This document shows, in pieces, positions 16,831-27,008 of a stretch of 27,140 nt of DNA. Both the position numbers and the translations under genes were made by a program. Every line of letters begins with the position of its first letter. The stretch's first letter is position 1. Below the pieces are notes generated by a model that did not search any database, was not told the DNA's origin, and saw only the letters and a program-made list of their open reading frames with translations. This stretch comes from a virus, in the IMG/VR virus record IMGVR_UViG_3300030390_001642, positions 1 through 27,140 of that record; one strand, given 5' to 3'.

Positions 16831-18597
16831 ATGGGAGCATACGAAAATCCAAACGTTAACGCAGGTGTTGATACTAAATCAGGTTTAATTAGAGCCCAGG
16901 GAATACAAGGTTTTGCTCAAGGCATTGCAAAAGGTGTTTCGGCTTATGGAACTGCTATGGCTAAACAAAAACTTATAGATGATAAAGTAAAAAAAGCCAA
17001 TCAAGTAAGTCTTGCTAAGTATAATGAAAAAGCTGTAGCACTTACAGAAGATATAATAAATCAAGCTGATAAGTCTGGTACAGATCGTGTTGATACAACA
17101 CTAGGAAATGGATTTTATGATTTAGCACAAGGAGAAATGGCTCCTATATTAAGAGAAAATGATTTATCTCCTGATGGAATAAATTTCCAAAAAAATAAAG
17201 ATAAGATTAATGGTTTTAAAATAGGGATAAGCGATGTAGGTTTTGCAGCTGTTGGATTGACAGAGCTTTCAGAATTTTTTCAAACTGGTGGTGCTGACAT
17301 GGAAAATAGCACTGCAGGGCTACTTCAAACGCTTCCTGGTAACGGCACAAAAGTTAATTCTATTGTTCGTATGGAGGGCAATAATCTTATTGCTAAAACT
17401 ATATATTCAAGCGCTGCTATACAAAAAATAAACGAAGCTGAAGGAAAAAAAGGAAATACTTTAGAAGTAGATTTAACAAATATGAAAGACATTGGTTTAA
17501 ACGCTAATATATTTGGATCTGTTACAGCTGGTATATATGCAACAAAACCTTATGCTATAAATTCTTTTGTTGCTAAACATGTAAAAGAAGCACCGATTAC
17601 AAATAATTCTAAATCTGCAAGTAATCAAATTGTTATAAATGGAAAAAATAACGAAACATACAGTAGAACATATGAAAGTGCTGAACTACTCGTTACAAGC
17701 GCTGAAAATTATGCAAAAGGTGAAGCTGCTGCTTTATTGTCTCAATATTCTGGAAATTTACCAGCAAACGCTTATTATAATAAATTAAAAGAAAGTGGCA
17801 CTATACTAGAAAGATCTGATGGTAGCATGTATATGATGGTGCCTGGTAGTATAAATGAAAAAACTAAAGTAAAAACATTTCACTTAACAGATGAACAGCT
17901 TAGAAATTCAAGTGGGGATTTTAAAAATGGTCCTGAAAACTTTATTGAAATGGATGTTCCAAAAATATTAATTGACCCTACTGGTAAAGATAGTAAAAAA
18001 TTAGGTTTAAATCTTTATACACAAGAAGGTTTTGATGGTTTAGTTAATGTTATAAAATATCAAACGTTAAAAGAAAGAGGTTGGACAAACACGACTAAAA
18101 GCAAAAAACCTATTTCTAAAATATCAAATGTTAATTCTGAAGGTGGGCTTGGTAATCTTCTTGCAGCGGAAATAGAAGCTATAGATATTGTTGATATTAG
18201 AACATCAATGGCCTTAAGTGGTTTAACGACTAAAGAACAAGCTGAAACAGGTACTTTTCAAACAAAAGAAAATATTAGAGAACATAGAGAGTATTTGGAT
18301 AGATATGGTATTAGAACAAAAACTAAACCAGAAATGATTAAATCTTACAAAGATTTAATAGGAACAAAAAGTTCAGATGGTCAAACATATACAAAAGAAA
18401 TAGTTGATGGGTTTATTGAAGATTTAGGTAAATACATACTTTTTGACGCTCAAACAAATGAACCTTTTTCACAATATACAGACCCTTATACTAATGAAGG
18501 TATAAAAAATATTATGGCAAAGAAAATAGGTATTACTTTAAAATCAAAAGAAACACTACTTGGATCACAAGTTAATAAGGATTTAGACGTTGATTAA
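16831..18597 (+). CDS. Internal virion protein, T7 gp15-like position
   Basis: This 588-residue protein is mainly helical with no motif I recognise. The N-terminus (GLIRAQGIQGFAQGIAKGVSAYGTAMAKQKL) is a Gly/Ala amphipathic helix followed by Lys-rich helix, then an acidic soluble body with ENDLSPDGINFQKNKDKING near residue 110. There is no signal peptide and no clear membrane span. It is placed between the gp14-like gene and the giant internal protein with gaps of 13 and 17 bases, all three apparently one operon. By position it corresponds to T7 gp15, part of the ejected channel. It could instead be a structural core or tail-lumen protein; the role is inference. Confidence 0.5.
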   Translation: MGAYENPNVNAGVDTKSGLIRAQGIQGFAQGIAKGVSAYGTAMAKQKLIDDKVKKANQVSLAKYNEKAVALTEDIINQADKSGTDRVDTTLGNGFYDLAQGEMAPILRENDLSPDGINFQKNKDKINGFKIGISDVGFAAVGLTELSEFFQTGGADMENSTAGLLQTLPGNGTKVNSIVRMEGNNLIAKTIYSSAAIQKINEAEGKKGNTLEVDLTNMKDIGLNANIFGSVTAGIYATKPYAINSFVAKHVKEAPITNNSKSASNQIVINGKNNETYSRTYESAELLVTSAENYAKGEAAALLSQYSGNLPANAYYNKLKESGTILERSDGSMYMMVPGSINEKTKVKTFHLTDEQLRNSSGDFKNGPENFIEMDVPKILIDPTGKDSKKLGLNLYTQEGFDGLVNVIKYQTLKERGWTNTTKSKKPISKISNVNSEGGLGNLLAAEIEAIDIVDIRTSMALSGLTTKEQAETGTFQTKENIREHREYLDRYGIRTKTKPEMIKSYKDLIGTKSSDGQTYTKEIVDGFIEDLGKYILFDAQTNEPFSQYTDPYTNEGIKNIMAKKIGITLKSKETLLGSQVNKDLDVD

Positions 18598-18614
18598 TAT
18601 TAATAAAATTTAAT

Positions 18615-21600
18615 ATGACAGATTATACAATAAATGGTGTAGCTTATACTGAAGATACACTAAAAACTGAAGCTGAAAAAAGAGGTTTAGATTTAGAAAC
18701 TTACAAGTCTAAACTTAAAAAAAAGCATGGTGAAAATTTTCAAAACGATCCTGCGGCTGCGGAGACAAGTGTAGGATCAAAAACAAATACGGTCTCCAAA
18801 TCGGATCCTGGTTCTTCGGATTTACCAAAAATTCCTAAACAAATTGGAACAGAATTAGACGGTGTTACTTTAGATGATATAAAAAAAAATACTAAAGAAG
18901 CAGAAAAAATAAAAACAGACAATATATATAATAAAATAGGATCAAATGCTTTTGCAGGAACAGTAGAAGAAAAAGTTGAAATATTTAATTCTTTTGGAAA
19001 ACAACCTAAACTAGTTGAGGCGGGTGTTCCTGGTTTTGTTGAAACAAAAATACAAAATGAAGATTTTTTAGATGGTTTTAACTTAATAGAATTTCAAAAT
19101 AGATGGGTTTCTGAAACGGGAGAAGCTACAAAAAACAATGCAATTAATCAAGGCATAGATGTAAACAAGCAGGCAAAAGATAATGGTATAATATTCCTTA
19201 ACAAAAATGACAAAGCTGTTAGAAACTTAGAAATTAATTTAAAAGGTGCTAATAAAAGAGGTGACGTTGAAATGGCTAAAGACCTTGAAATAAAGCTAGC
19301 TGAAGCAAGAACAAAAGTTAACGCTGGTTCTAGACTTTATGATCCTGTTACTGGTAGTTTTGAAAATTTAGAAAAATTATCTCCTCAAGGACAAAAAATA
19401 GAACAAGATGCAAATGTATTATCTATAGCGAGTGATTTAAATTCTTTAGAAGAAATGAGAACTAAAGAATATTATGAACTTATAGCGCTGTCTAAAGAAG
19501 CTTTAAATAGATTTGAATCAATAGGTAAAGAAAGAACTGGTGTAGAAAAATTAATAGGACCAATAAGAGGTTTGTTTACGGAAGACACTTATGGTTTTGA
19601 TAAAGAAGTGTTACAACAAATTGCTAACACAGAAACTTTACCTGAAAACATAACTTCATTACCAGGTGAGCATCCTATAGCTTTAGCTTTTAATGCAAAA
19701 TTAAATAAATATACTACTTTAAATAGAGCTATAGAATTAAATAGTGATCCTGTAACAACAGAAAGAACAAATGAGTTAACTAAAAATTTAAATAGGTTTG
19801 TAAAAAACGTAAGTAATAGAGATGTGTTAGGTTCTGAAGACACCGATGCTGCTGTTAATATATTTAAAGAAATAGTTAATGAAAATGGCGTTGGTTATGC
19901 GGATCAAATGATGGTTGATACCAGAAGTAAAACGACAATAACTGATGCTATTTTAGGTATGACAGTTGATTTAGCTCCTTTAATAGCCACGGTAGTAGTT
20001 GCTAAAAAAGCACCTGGCTATGCTCAAGCTGAAAAAGGATTAGCTAATTTAAGTAATTTTTTAAAGCAAGTTGGTCCAAAAAGCAGCGCTTACAGAGGAT
20101 TAATTAATACTACTTTTGGTTTAGGCACTGGTTCTAGTGCTGTAAAAGAAATGGCCACTCTAGGCGCAGCAGACGAAATAGGTGCTGTTCTTATTGGAGC
20201 AGAAGCTGTAGATCCAGTTTTTGCCGCATCTTTAGGTGCTGGTCAATCGCTAGCTCAACAAGGTATGGGTAAATTAGTTGAAAAAAGACTTGAAGGAAAG
20301 CTTAAATTTATTACTCCAGTATTAGCGGCTTTAAATAAAAGTAAAGGTGCTACAAAATATATTCAAGGGGTTCAAGGCGCTACAATAGGTACTGCAACTA
20401 TGGTTGTTGCTGAGGGTGTTTCTTTGCAATATAATTCTTTAATGGAAGAAGGAAAATTTGCAGAAGCCGAAGAATTATTAGAACTAGGAACTCCGTTTCA
20501 TTTAGCTGAAACATATTACTCTTTAAGATTAGTTGGTTTGGCAGGAAGTGGTTTAACTAAAGCTATTGGAAAAGATATTTTAGCTTTAAAAAATCAAACC
20601 ACTGAAACTAACGCGGCGGCTAAACTTTTAAATATTTCTAAAAATGTTAGCAAAGAATTAACACCTACTTACAATGTTGAAGGAAGTATTATTGGTGCTA
20701 AAAAAATTAATAGAATACAAGAAATAGAGCAAGCAGAGCAGTTGGCTTTAGAAAAATTGAAAAAAGAATACATGCCTAAGGGTGAAGGAAGTTCTGAAAC
20801 TTTTGCAGATGGATCGTACGTAAAAAAAGTTAAAGAAATAAGAGACGCGGCACAAACTTTAAAAACACAATATAATTTAGTATTAGATCAAGATCAAGTT
20901 AAAAGAGATGAAGACAACGCGGCTTCTAATACTGAGCTTTATGTAACTACAGAAAGATTAAAACGTGGGTCAAAGCTGGACACAAAAGATTTAGAAACTA
21001 TAGCAAAAACTCCAGAATCAATTTTACTGGATCAAATGGGAGCTGGTAATAATTTAGTAATAAAGGAAAATATAAAAAAAGTAACAAAATATGCTAACGA
21101 AATATTAAATGTTGTAGATTCTCAAGGTTTTAAAGGTGAAAGCAAGCAAAGAACAAGAGCTATTAAACTTTTACAAGACTATGCTACAACAGGCTCTAAA
21201 ATAAAAAGCTTAGAAAATCAACTTAAAAGTCAGCCAAATCTTAGACCTGTATTAGAGAGAGAAATAGAATTTCAAAAAAATAAAAACGAAAAAACATTAG
21301 AAGATTATAATTCTAATTTAAAAGAAAGTCAAGATTTAGCTGGAAAAGAAATAAGCGAAACAAAAGATGTTTTTGAAAGAGCTGGTATTAAAAACACGAT
21401 AGAGTTAAATGCTACAGAATTTCAAAAGAAAGTTAATGAACTGGAGCCGGGAAAAGATGCTTCATCTACTAGCGGTGTTATTGATAGAGCTACAGGTGAA
21501 CTGTACATTAACGCACCTTTTTCTAAAACAATGCAATCTCGTGGTGTTACTGTACACGAACAAACGCATAACATTGTAAAAGAATCATTAAGAGGTAAAG

Positions 21601-24600
21601 ATGGTAAAATAACAAAAGAAGGCTTACAAGTTATTAATCAGTTTAGAGAAGGTTTAAACCCTACTGAAAAAAAATTAATTGATCAAAGGATAAATGAAAA
21701 TTATAAGTTTGATGAAAACGGTAAAGAAAGACCATACGAGGAGTATGCTGAGGAATACGTAACTGTTTTTGGAGATTTAATTAGAGATAAAAGAATTAAA
21801 TTTAAAAATAAAATAGAAGCTACAGACGCTAGTAGCATAAAGTCTGGTGCAGAGCTTAAAAATTTAATTAGAAGAATAAATGAAGAAGTTGATAAAGGTA
21901 AGTTAAGTCAAGATGTAATTGACGCGGCAAACAAAAAACAAGCTGGCGAAGGGATTGATCAATCAAGAGACATTGCAAAAATTAAAACTCTTGAAACAGA
22001 GTTTAGAGATGTTAAAAAAGCTGAAAAAAGTAGAAAAGAATCATTTCTTAAAAGAGCTAAAGAAATTGAAAAAGATCAACCAGAAGTAGCTAAACGAATG
22101 AGAGAAAAAGTTGACGAGATGTCTAACAAAGAAGGTGCTTTAGTAAGAAAAATTGCTAAAGAATATTCTACTTCTATTAAAGCTATTGTTAGGAAAAATC
22201 CTAGTGTTTTAGATACTCCAACATATGAAAATTTTACATCTACAGAGGCTAAATTAGATGCTATAGTAGAGCAAACTATGCCTGAACTTATTAAACATAT
22301 TAATAATTTTAAAGATTTTAATACTAATTTAGATGCTTATATAAATAGTTATTTAGTTAAAAAAATTGGTACAGCTACAAGTAAAAAAGGTTTTAGAAAA
22401 GAAGAATTTACTAGTAGGTTAGATAATGAAGCTTTTAAAATTGCTGCAGAAATAGATGGACCAATTGAAATAATAAAAAGTGAACAATCTGAATTTAAGA
22501 AAACTATAAAACCTACTAATGAACAAAGGGTGGATATATTACAAAAATCAGTTGATGTTCTTGTAAAAAACTTAAACAAAATAGACGCTAATGTTAAAGG
22601 ACAACCTAGACCTTTTTATACAAATGCAAAAAAACAAGTTGAAAAAGAATTATTTAAATTAGTAAAAAATAGATTAAACACATTAAACCCTAAAGGTTAT
22701 AGAGCTTTAATGAATACTAAACAGGGCGTTGAATCTGTTTTAGCTATAGATCTATTAACAATGACTAATTCTTTAAAAGGCGGCAAAGGAGGATTTGATT
22801 TATTTTTAGAACCTGTGCTAAAACTTGACGGTACGCAAGAAAGATATAGTAAAGAAGAAGCAAATAAACTAGGTATTCCATATGAAAAAGCTGGTTCAGG
22901 ACCTTTAAAATACAAAAAAAGATCTATTAATGATTTTATAAAAGACGGTGAAGTTACCAAAGAATTTACTGATTGGGTGTTAGACAAAAATAATGCTAAA
23001 CCTAGAATTGACGGTAAAAAAGATGCTATTGCAAAAGCATTGGCCGGAAATTTAGGGCTAGATGCTATGATGGGTGGAGTTAAAACTCCTGTTTTTGAAA
23101 TTAAAAAAAATGAATATGTAGATCTTTTAAAAAATGCTACACCAGAACAAAAAGTTTTAATAAAAACAGATGCTTTTTTAAGTAAACTATCTGATAAAAT
23201 AACAAGAAATCAAAATATAAGTTTTAGTGTTAGAAAACAGACTGAAAAATTTATGTCTCAGTTAGAAAAATTAACTAATGATCAAAGCAGAATAGAATTA
23301 TTTGAATCTCAAAATGGTACGTTAAAAGATATTTTTAATAGAATTATTCCAGGAGGTGTTGTTAATACAATAAAAGAAATAGATAAAACTAGATTAAAGC
23401 TTGAATCTGAAGCTGCAGATCGTATAACGAGAGAAGAAGGAATTCCTTACAGCGAAGCCATTTTAAGAGTAAACCAAGAAATAAAAAATTATTCTAGTTT
23501 AAGAAAAAATAAAAAAACTGTTCAACTTCCAAATGATCCAGTGATTCAAAAAAGAATTTTACAAGGTTTAATTCCAAAAGGAATGAAACTAGGAGATTTA
23601 TCAAAAGATGTGCAACAGCAAATATATAGTGAAATGCAAGGTGGAAACACTAGGTTTATAATTGATGGTAGAAAACTTACATATTTAGATTTTGCAACAG
23701 AGTTAAAAGCTAAGCTTAAAAAAGAAGGAAGAGATTCAACAACTCCTATGGCAAAAAATAATCCTGCACCTAAAGAGTCTACCTATGCTGACTTATTTGA
23801 GGTTGCTTATGGTAAAGATGCTACTATAGGTACTAAACCTATGGGTAAAAACAAAGACGGATCAGTTAAAAGTATAGATGGAGCTAAATTTTATTCTAAT
23901 TGGGGTGGTATAAGTAGACAATTTGAAAGCATTATAAATAAAAATCTTAAAGAATATGGTGATACCTCTAAAGCTAGATTAGAAACAAAAAAAGAAATAG
24001 AAAATTACATGGCAAAAGAAGGTTTTACTATTGATCAAACTATAGCTGCTAATAGAGTTATGTTAGAAAGAAAGTATGATGTGCTTATTGATATGTTTAT
24101 AGAAAAACCTACAACTAAAATGTTAGGTAAAATTATTGATGCATTACAACCTTTAACAAATCAAGCTACTTCTATTTCTAAAGGAAATATTCCAATGACA
24201 TTAGTTAATATGTTTAGCGAGGTTGGACCAAAATATAATTCTAAAGGCAAAGAATTAAAACAAGAAAAAATTAGACACAACGAACATTTGTTAGAGTTTT
24301 TTCAAATGAATAGTAGGTTTGTTGATTTATTAGATAATTATAAAAATAAAAAAATTAATAAAACTCAACTAAGAGAGCAAACGGTAAATCTTTTAAGACA
24401 AGCAGAACAAGCTAGCACCTCAGAGTTTCAAAGATATAATAAAGATAAAACTGGACCTTCTACTTCAGACGCTTTAAGTACTATAGAATTTTTATTTAAA
24501 AAAAATAAAGCTAAAGATGTTATTACTATTGGAAGTTCTAGGGAAGGATCAAATTTAGCTGAATCAGTTTCTAAAACATTAAATCCAAAACAAAGACAAA

Positions 24601-26861
24601 TTGTTAAAAACACACCTAATTCTAAACTTACTACAGAAGGGGTAATGGTAAAACAAAGAGTGGTAAATGTAAAAGAATATGAAAAAGTAAAAATTAATAA
24701 TGAAAAAATAGCTAAAAAAGCTGGTGTTTCGTATTCAGATTCTAAAAAAATGAATCAAGGAGAATTGTTTGAAACATTAAAAAATATAGATAAAAATAAT
24801 GCTGAAAAAATTAACAATAAGTTTAGTGAAAAAGATTTATCTAAAGAATTTAATAATATATTAGAACAATCTAGTGGTGTTGAAAGTGTTAAAGAGTTTT
24901 CTGATATTAGAGCTAAAACCACAGGTAGAAACAAAAGAAAATGGCAGTTATTTATACCAGATTCTGCAGCTGATTTAAATGGTCTTATAGATGTTACATT
25001 AGGTAAAGGTAAAACAGGTGATGCACAAAGAAAATGGTACAAAGAAAATATTATAGATCCATTTAATAAAGCTGAAGATGCTTTAGTTAGAGATAGAGTA
25101 GCTTTAACATCTGGTTTTAAAGCTTTAAAAAAGCAATTAAAAGTTGTGCCAAAAGATTTAAGAAAAGAAGCTATAGAAGGTTTTACATTTGAGCAAGCTA
25201 TTAGAGTTCACACATGGAATAAACAAGGTATGAAGGTAGAAGGTTTATCTAAAAGAGATCTTAAAGAGTTAAGTGAAATAATAGAAAAAAACCCTGAATT
25301 AAATGCTTTTTCAGAACAGTTAATAGAGCTTGGTAAAGGCGAAGGTTATCCTGCTCCACCTAAAGACTGGTTAGCTGGTAGTATATCAACAGATCTTAGA
25401 ACTGGATTAAATAGAGGAGGTAGAGCTAAATATTTAGAGGCTACAGGTTATACTGAAAATATAGGTAAAATATATTCTAAAGAAAATTTAAATAAATTAG
25501 AAGCTTTGTACGGTAATAAATACAGAGTAGCTTTAGAAAATATGTTAGGCAGAATGAGGACGGGTATTAACAGAAAACCTTCAGCAAACGCTTTAGAAAA
25601 TAGAGCTCTTGATTGGATTAATAACGCTAATGGTGTTACAATGTTTTTAAATGCTAGATCTGCAGTGCTTCAAACAATATCATCTTTAAACTATATTAAC
25701 TGGACAGATAACAACCCATTAAAAGCTGGTAAAGCTTTAGCTAACCAACCTCAGTATTGGAAAGATTTCATGGAAATAATGAATTCTGACTACTTAGTTG
25801 ACAGGCGTAATGGCTTAAAATTAAATGTTAGTGAATCAGAAATAGCTGATGCAGCTAAGTCTTCTACTAATAGTGCTAAAGGTGCAATAAGCTATTTATT
25901 ATCTAAAGGTTTTTTATTTACAAGAATAGCAGATAGTTTTGCTATTGCTTCAGGTGGTTCTACATTTTATAGAAATAGAATAAATACTTATAAAAAACAA
26001 GGTTTAAGTGAGGCTCAAGCAAAAGAAAAAGCTTTTAAAGATTTTAAAGAAATATCAGAAGTTTCTCAGCAATCAGCTAATGTAACTAAAATTAGCATGG
26101 AACAATCAAGTTCATTAGGTAGATTAGTTTTAGCTTTCGCTAACACGCCTATGCAATACGCTCGATTACAAAAAAGTGCTATAAAAGATTTAGCTAATGG
26201 TAGAGGTGATTATAAAACTAATTTTTCTAAAGTAATGTATTATGGTTTTGTTCAAAACTTAATGTTTAATGCTTTACAAAATGCTTTGTTTACTAATATA
26301 TGGGAAGACAATCCTGATCCTATAAAAGAAGACATGAAAAAAGCTAGAATAGCAAATGGTATGGCTGATTCTATATTAAGAGGTATGGGTATTGGTGGAG
26401 CAGCTTTTTCTACTATAAAAAATGTAATGCTTAAAGTTAAATCAGAGTCTGAAAAATCAAGACCTGATTATAATAAAGCAGCTTCAGAAGTTTTTGATTT
26501 TATTCCACCTATAGATACTAAAATTAGAAAACTAAGAAACACAGCTACTTCATTTAAATACGATATAGATGATATGCGAAATATGAGTTTAACAGATATT
26601 GATAATCCTGTTTATTTAGCTGGTGCAAATGTTATATCAGCTGCTACTAATTTTCCTGCTGATAGAATAATTAGAAAAACACAAAATATGAAAGGTGTTT
26701 TAACTGATGAAATGGAAATGTGGCAACGTATAGCAAGGTTTGCTGGATGGAGTGAATGGGAAATTGGACCAAACAATGAAAGCAGTAAGCCGTTTAAATT
26801 ATTAAAACCACCGGTACTAAAAATTAGAAAACCAAAATTATTAAAACCTCCTAAAATATAA
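18615..26861 (+). CDS. Giant internal/ejected virion protein with a HEXXH motif
   Basis: This 2748-residue protein fills about 30% of the window. The N-terminus (YTINGVAYTEDTLKTEAEKR) resembles a short motif I recall at the start of large Bacteroidota-phage virion proteins. Residues ~441-465, 523-551, 585-606 and 633-652 are hydrophobic and could meet membrane. Coiled-coil-like helices span ~837-915 and ~1118-1194. Between them, SGVIDRATGELYIN then VHEQTH (H981, E982, H985), with acids at 1042-1047, looks like a zinc protease. The rest to ~2420 is mostly Lys/Glu-rich helix. The C-terminal ~330 residues carry hydrophobic segments (~2424-2455, 2502-2521 with AFANTPMQYARL, 2537-2563, 2582-2606). 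Its place as third internal gene matches T7 gp16, but no lysozyme-type transglycosylase motif is evident. It may cross or open the cell envelope in infection. No frameshift is seen. Confidence 0.75.
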   Translation: MTDYTINGVAYTEDTLKTEAEKRGLDLETYKSKLKKKHGENFQNDPAAAETSVGSKTNTVSKSDPGSSDLPKIPKQIGTELDGVTLDDIKKNTKEAEKIKTDNIYNKIGSNAFAGTVEEKVEIFNSFGKQPKLVEAGVPGFVETKIQNEDFLDGFNLIEFQNRWVSETGEATKNNAINQGIDVNKQAKDNGIIFLNKNDKAVRNLEINLKGANKRGDVEMAKDLEIKLAEARTKVNAGSRLYDPVTGSFENLEKLSPQGQKIEQDANVLSIASDLNSLEEMRTKEYYELIALSKEALNRFESIGKERTGVEKLIGPIRGLFTEDTYGFDKEVLQQIANTETLPENITSLPGEHPIALAFNAKLNKYTTLNRAIELNSDPVTTERTNELTKNLNRFVKNVSNRDVLGSEDTDAAVNIFKEIVNENGVGYADQMMVDTRSKTTITDAILGMTVDLAPLIATVVVAKKAPGYAQAEKGLANLSNFLKQVGPKSSAYRGLINTTFGLGTGSSAVKEMATLGAADEIGAVLIGAEAVDPVFAASLGAGQSLAQQGMGKLVEKRLEGKLKFITPVLAALNKSKGATKYIQGVQGATIGTATMVVAEGVSLQYNSLMEEGKFAEAEELLELGTPFHLAETYYSLRLVGLAGSGLTKAIGKDILALKNQTTETNAAAKLLNISKNVSKELTPTYNVEGSIIGAKKINRIQEIEQAEQLALEKLKKEYMPKGEGSSETFADGSYVKKVKEIRDAAQTLKTQYNLVLDQDQVKRDEDNAASNTELYVTTERLKRGSKLDTKDLETIAKTPESILLDQMGAGNNLVIKENIKKVTKYANEILNVVDSQGFKGESKQRTRAIKLLQDYATTGSKIKSLENQLKSQPNLRPVLEREIEFQKNKNEKTLEDYNSNLKESQDLAGKEISETKDVFERAGIKNTIELNATEFQKKVNELEPGKDASSTSGVIDRATGELYINAPFSKTMQSRGVTVHEQTHNIVKESLRGKDGKITKEGLQVINQFREGLNPTEKKLIDQRINENYKFDENGKERPYEEYAEEYVTVFGDLIRDKRIKFKNKIEATDASSIKSGAELKNLIRRINEEVDKGKLSQDVIDAANKKQAGEGIDQSRDIAKIKTLETEFRDVKKAEKSRKESFLKRAKEIEKDQPEVAKRMREKVDEMSNKEGALVRKIAKEYSTSIKAIVRKNPSVLDTPTYENFTSTEAKLDAIVEQTMPELIKHINNFKDFNTNLDAYINSYLVKKIGTATSKKGFRKEEFTSRLDNEAFKIAAEIDGPIEIIKSEQSEFKKTIKPTNEQRVDILQKSVDVLVKNLNKIDANVKGQPRPFYTNAKKQVEKELFKLVKNRLNTLNPKGYRALMNTKQGVESVLAIDLLTMTNSLKGGKGGFDLFLEPVLKLDGTQERYSKEEANKLGIPYEKAGSGPLKYKKRSINDFIKDGEVTKEFTDWVLDKNNAKPRIDGKKDAIAKALAGNLGLDAMMGGVKTPVFEIKKNEYVDLLKNATPEQKVLIKTDAFLSKLSDKITRNQNISFSVRKQTEKFMSQLEKLTNDQSRIELFESQNGTLKDIFNRIIPGGVVNTIKEIDKTRLKLESEAADRITREEGIPYSEAILRVNQEIKNYSSLRKNKKTVQLPNDPVIQKRILQGLIPKGMKLGDLSKDVQQQIYSEMQGGNTRFIIDGRKLTYLDFATELKAKLKKEGRDSTTPMAKNNPAPKESTYADLFEVAYGKDATIGTKPMGKNKDGSVKSIDGAKFYSNWGGISRQFESIINKNLKEYGDTSKARLETKKEIENYMAKEGFTIDQTIAANRVMLERKYDVLIDMFIEKPTTKMLGKIIDALQPLTNQATSISKGNIPMTLVNMFSEVGPKYNSKGKELKQEKIRHNEHLLEFFQMNSRFVDLLDNYKNKKINKTQLREQTVNLLRQAEQASTSEFQRYNKDKTGPSTSDALSTIEFLFKKNKAKDVITIGSSREGSNLAESVSKTLNPKQRQIVKNTPNSKLTTEGVMVKQRVVNVKEYEKVKINNEKIAKKAGVSYSDSKKMNQGELFETLKNIDKNNAEKINNKFSEKDLSKEFNNILEQSSGVESVKEFSDIRAKTTGRNKRKWQLFIPDSAADLNGLIDVTLGKGKTGDAQRKWYKENIIDPFNKAEDALVRDRVALTSGFKALKKQLKVVPKDLRKEAIEGFTFEQAIRVHTWNKQGMKVEGLSKRDLKELSEIIEKNPELNAFSEQLIELGKGEGYPAPPKDWLAGSISTDLRTGLNRGGRAKYLEATGYTENIGKIYSKENLNKLEALYGNKYRVALENMLGRMRTGINRKPSANALENRALDWINNANGVTMFLNARSAVLQTISSLNYINWTDNNPLKAGKALANQPQYWKDFMEIMNSDYLVDRRNGLKLNVSESEIADAAKSSTNSAKGAISYLLSKGFLFTRIADSFAIASGGSTFYRNRINTYKKQGLSEAQAKEKAFKDFKEISEVSQQSANVTKISMEQSSSLGRLVLAFANTPMQYARLQKSAIKDLANGRGDYKTNFSKVMYYGFVQNLMFNALQNALFTNIWEDNPDPIKEDMKKARIANGMADSILRGMGIGGAAFSTIKNVMLKVKSESEKSRPDYNKAASEVFDFIPPIDTKIRKLRNTATSFKYDIDDMRNMSLTDIDNPVYLAGANVISAATNFPADRIIRKTQNMKGVLTDEMEMWQRIARFAGWSEWEIGPNNESSKPFKLLKPPVLKIRKPKLLKPPKI
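21555..21569 (+). other. HEXXH zinc-protease-like motif in the giant protein
   Basis: Codons for H981-E-Q-T-H985. The motif is preceded by a strand ending in LYINA and followed by helix NIVKE, as in zincins; candidate third ligands are E1042, E1043, E1046 and E1047 in PYEEYAEEY. Fold and activity are inferred. Confidence 0.6.
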
Positions 26862-26864
26862 ATT

Positions 26865-27008
26865 ATGGCAATATTAGCAAAAATGAAAAAACCAAGCTGC
26901 TGGAAAGGATATGTAGCAAAAGGTAAGAAAAAATCACCTAGTGGAAAAAGAGATAAAAACGGAAAAATTAAAATGGTTAACAATTGTGTTAAAAAAGGCA
27001 AAAAATGA
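26865..27008 (+). CDS. Small basic protein with two cysteine motifs (47 aa)
   Basis: This 47-residue gene reads MAILAKMKKPSCWKGY, a Lys/Gly-rich stretch, then MVNNCVKKGKK. Small proteins with a CW-K-G-Y start and an N-C-V-K end are, as I recall, common next to structural genes in marine phages; their function is unknown. It is very basic (about 18 Lys/Arg), so could bind nucleic acid, and the two Cys could pair or bind metal. It starts 3 bases after the giant gene's stop, at ATTATGG, and its TGA overlaps the next ATG (ATGA at 27005-27008). Coding is supported by overlap, start context and familiar pattern. Confidence 0.7.
   Translation: MAILAKMKKPSCWKGYVAKGKKKSPSGKRDKNGKIKMVNNCVKKGKK

Noticed and set aside
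18615-26861. Giant protein as a virion RNA polymerase (N4- or crAss-type)
   Set aside because: No DxDxD-type metal motif or T7-like polymerase motif was found by eye; not excluded for a very diverged enzyme.
26612-27001. 129-codon frame on the minus strand
   Set aside because: It lies antisense to the end of the giant gene and to the small gene, is Phe/Leu/Pro-rich as expected for the complement of Lys-rich AT sequence, and has no plausible start context.
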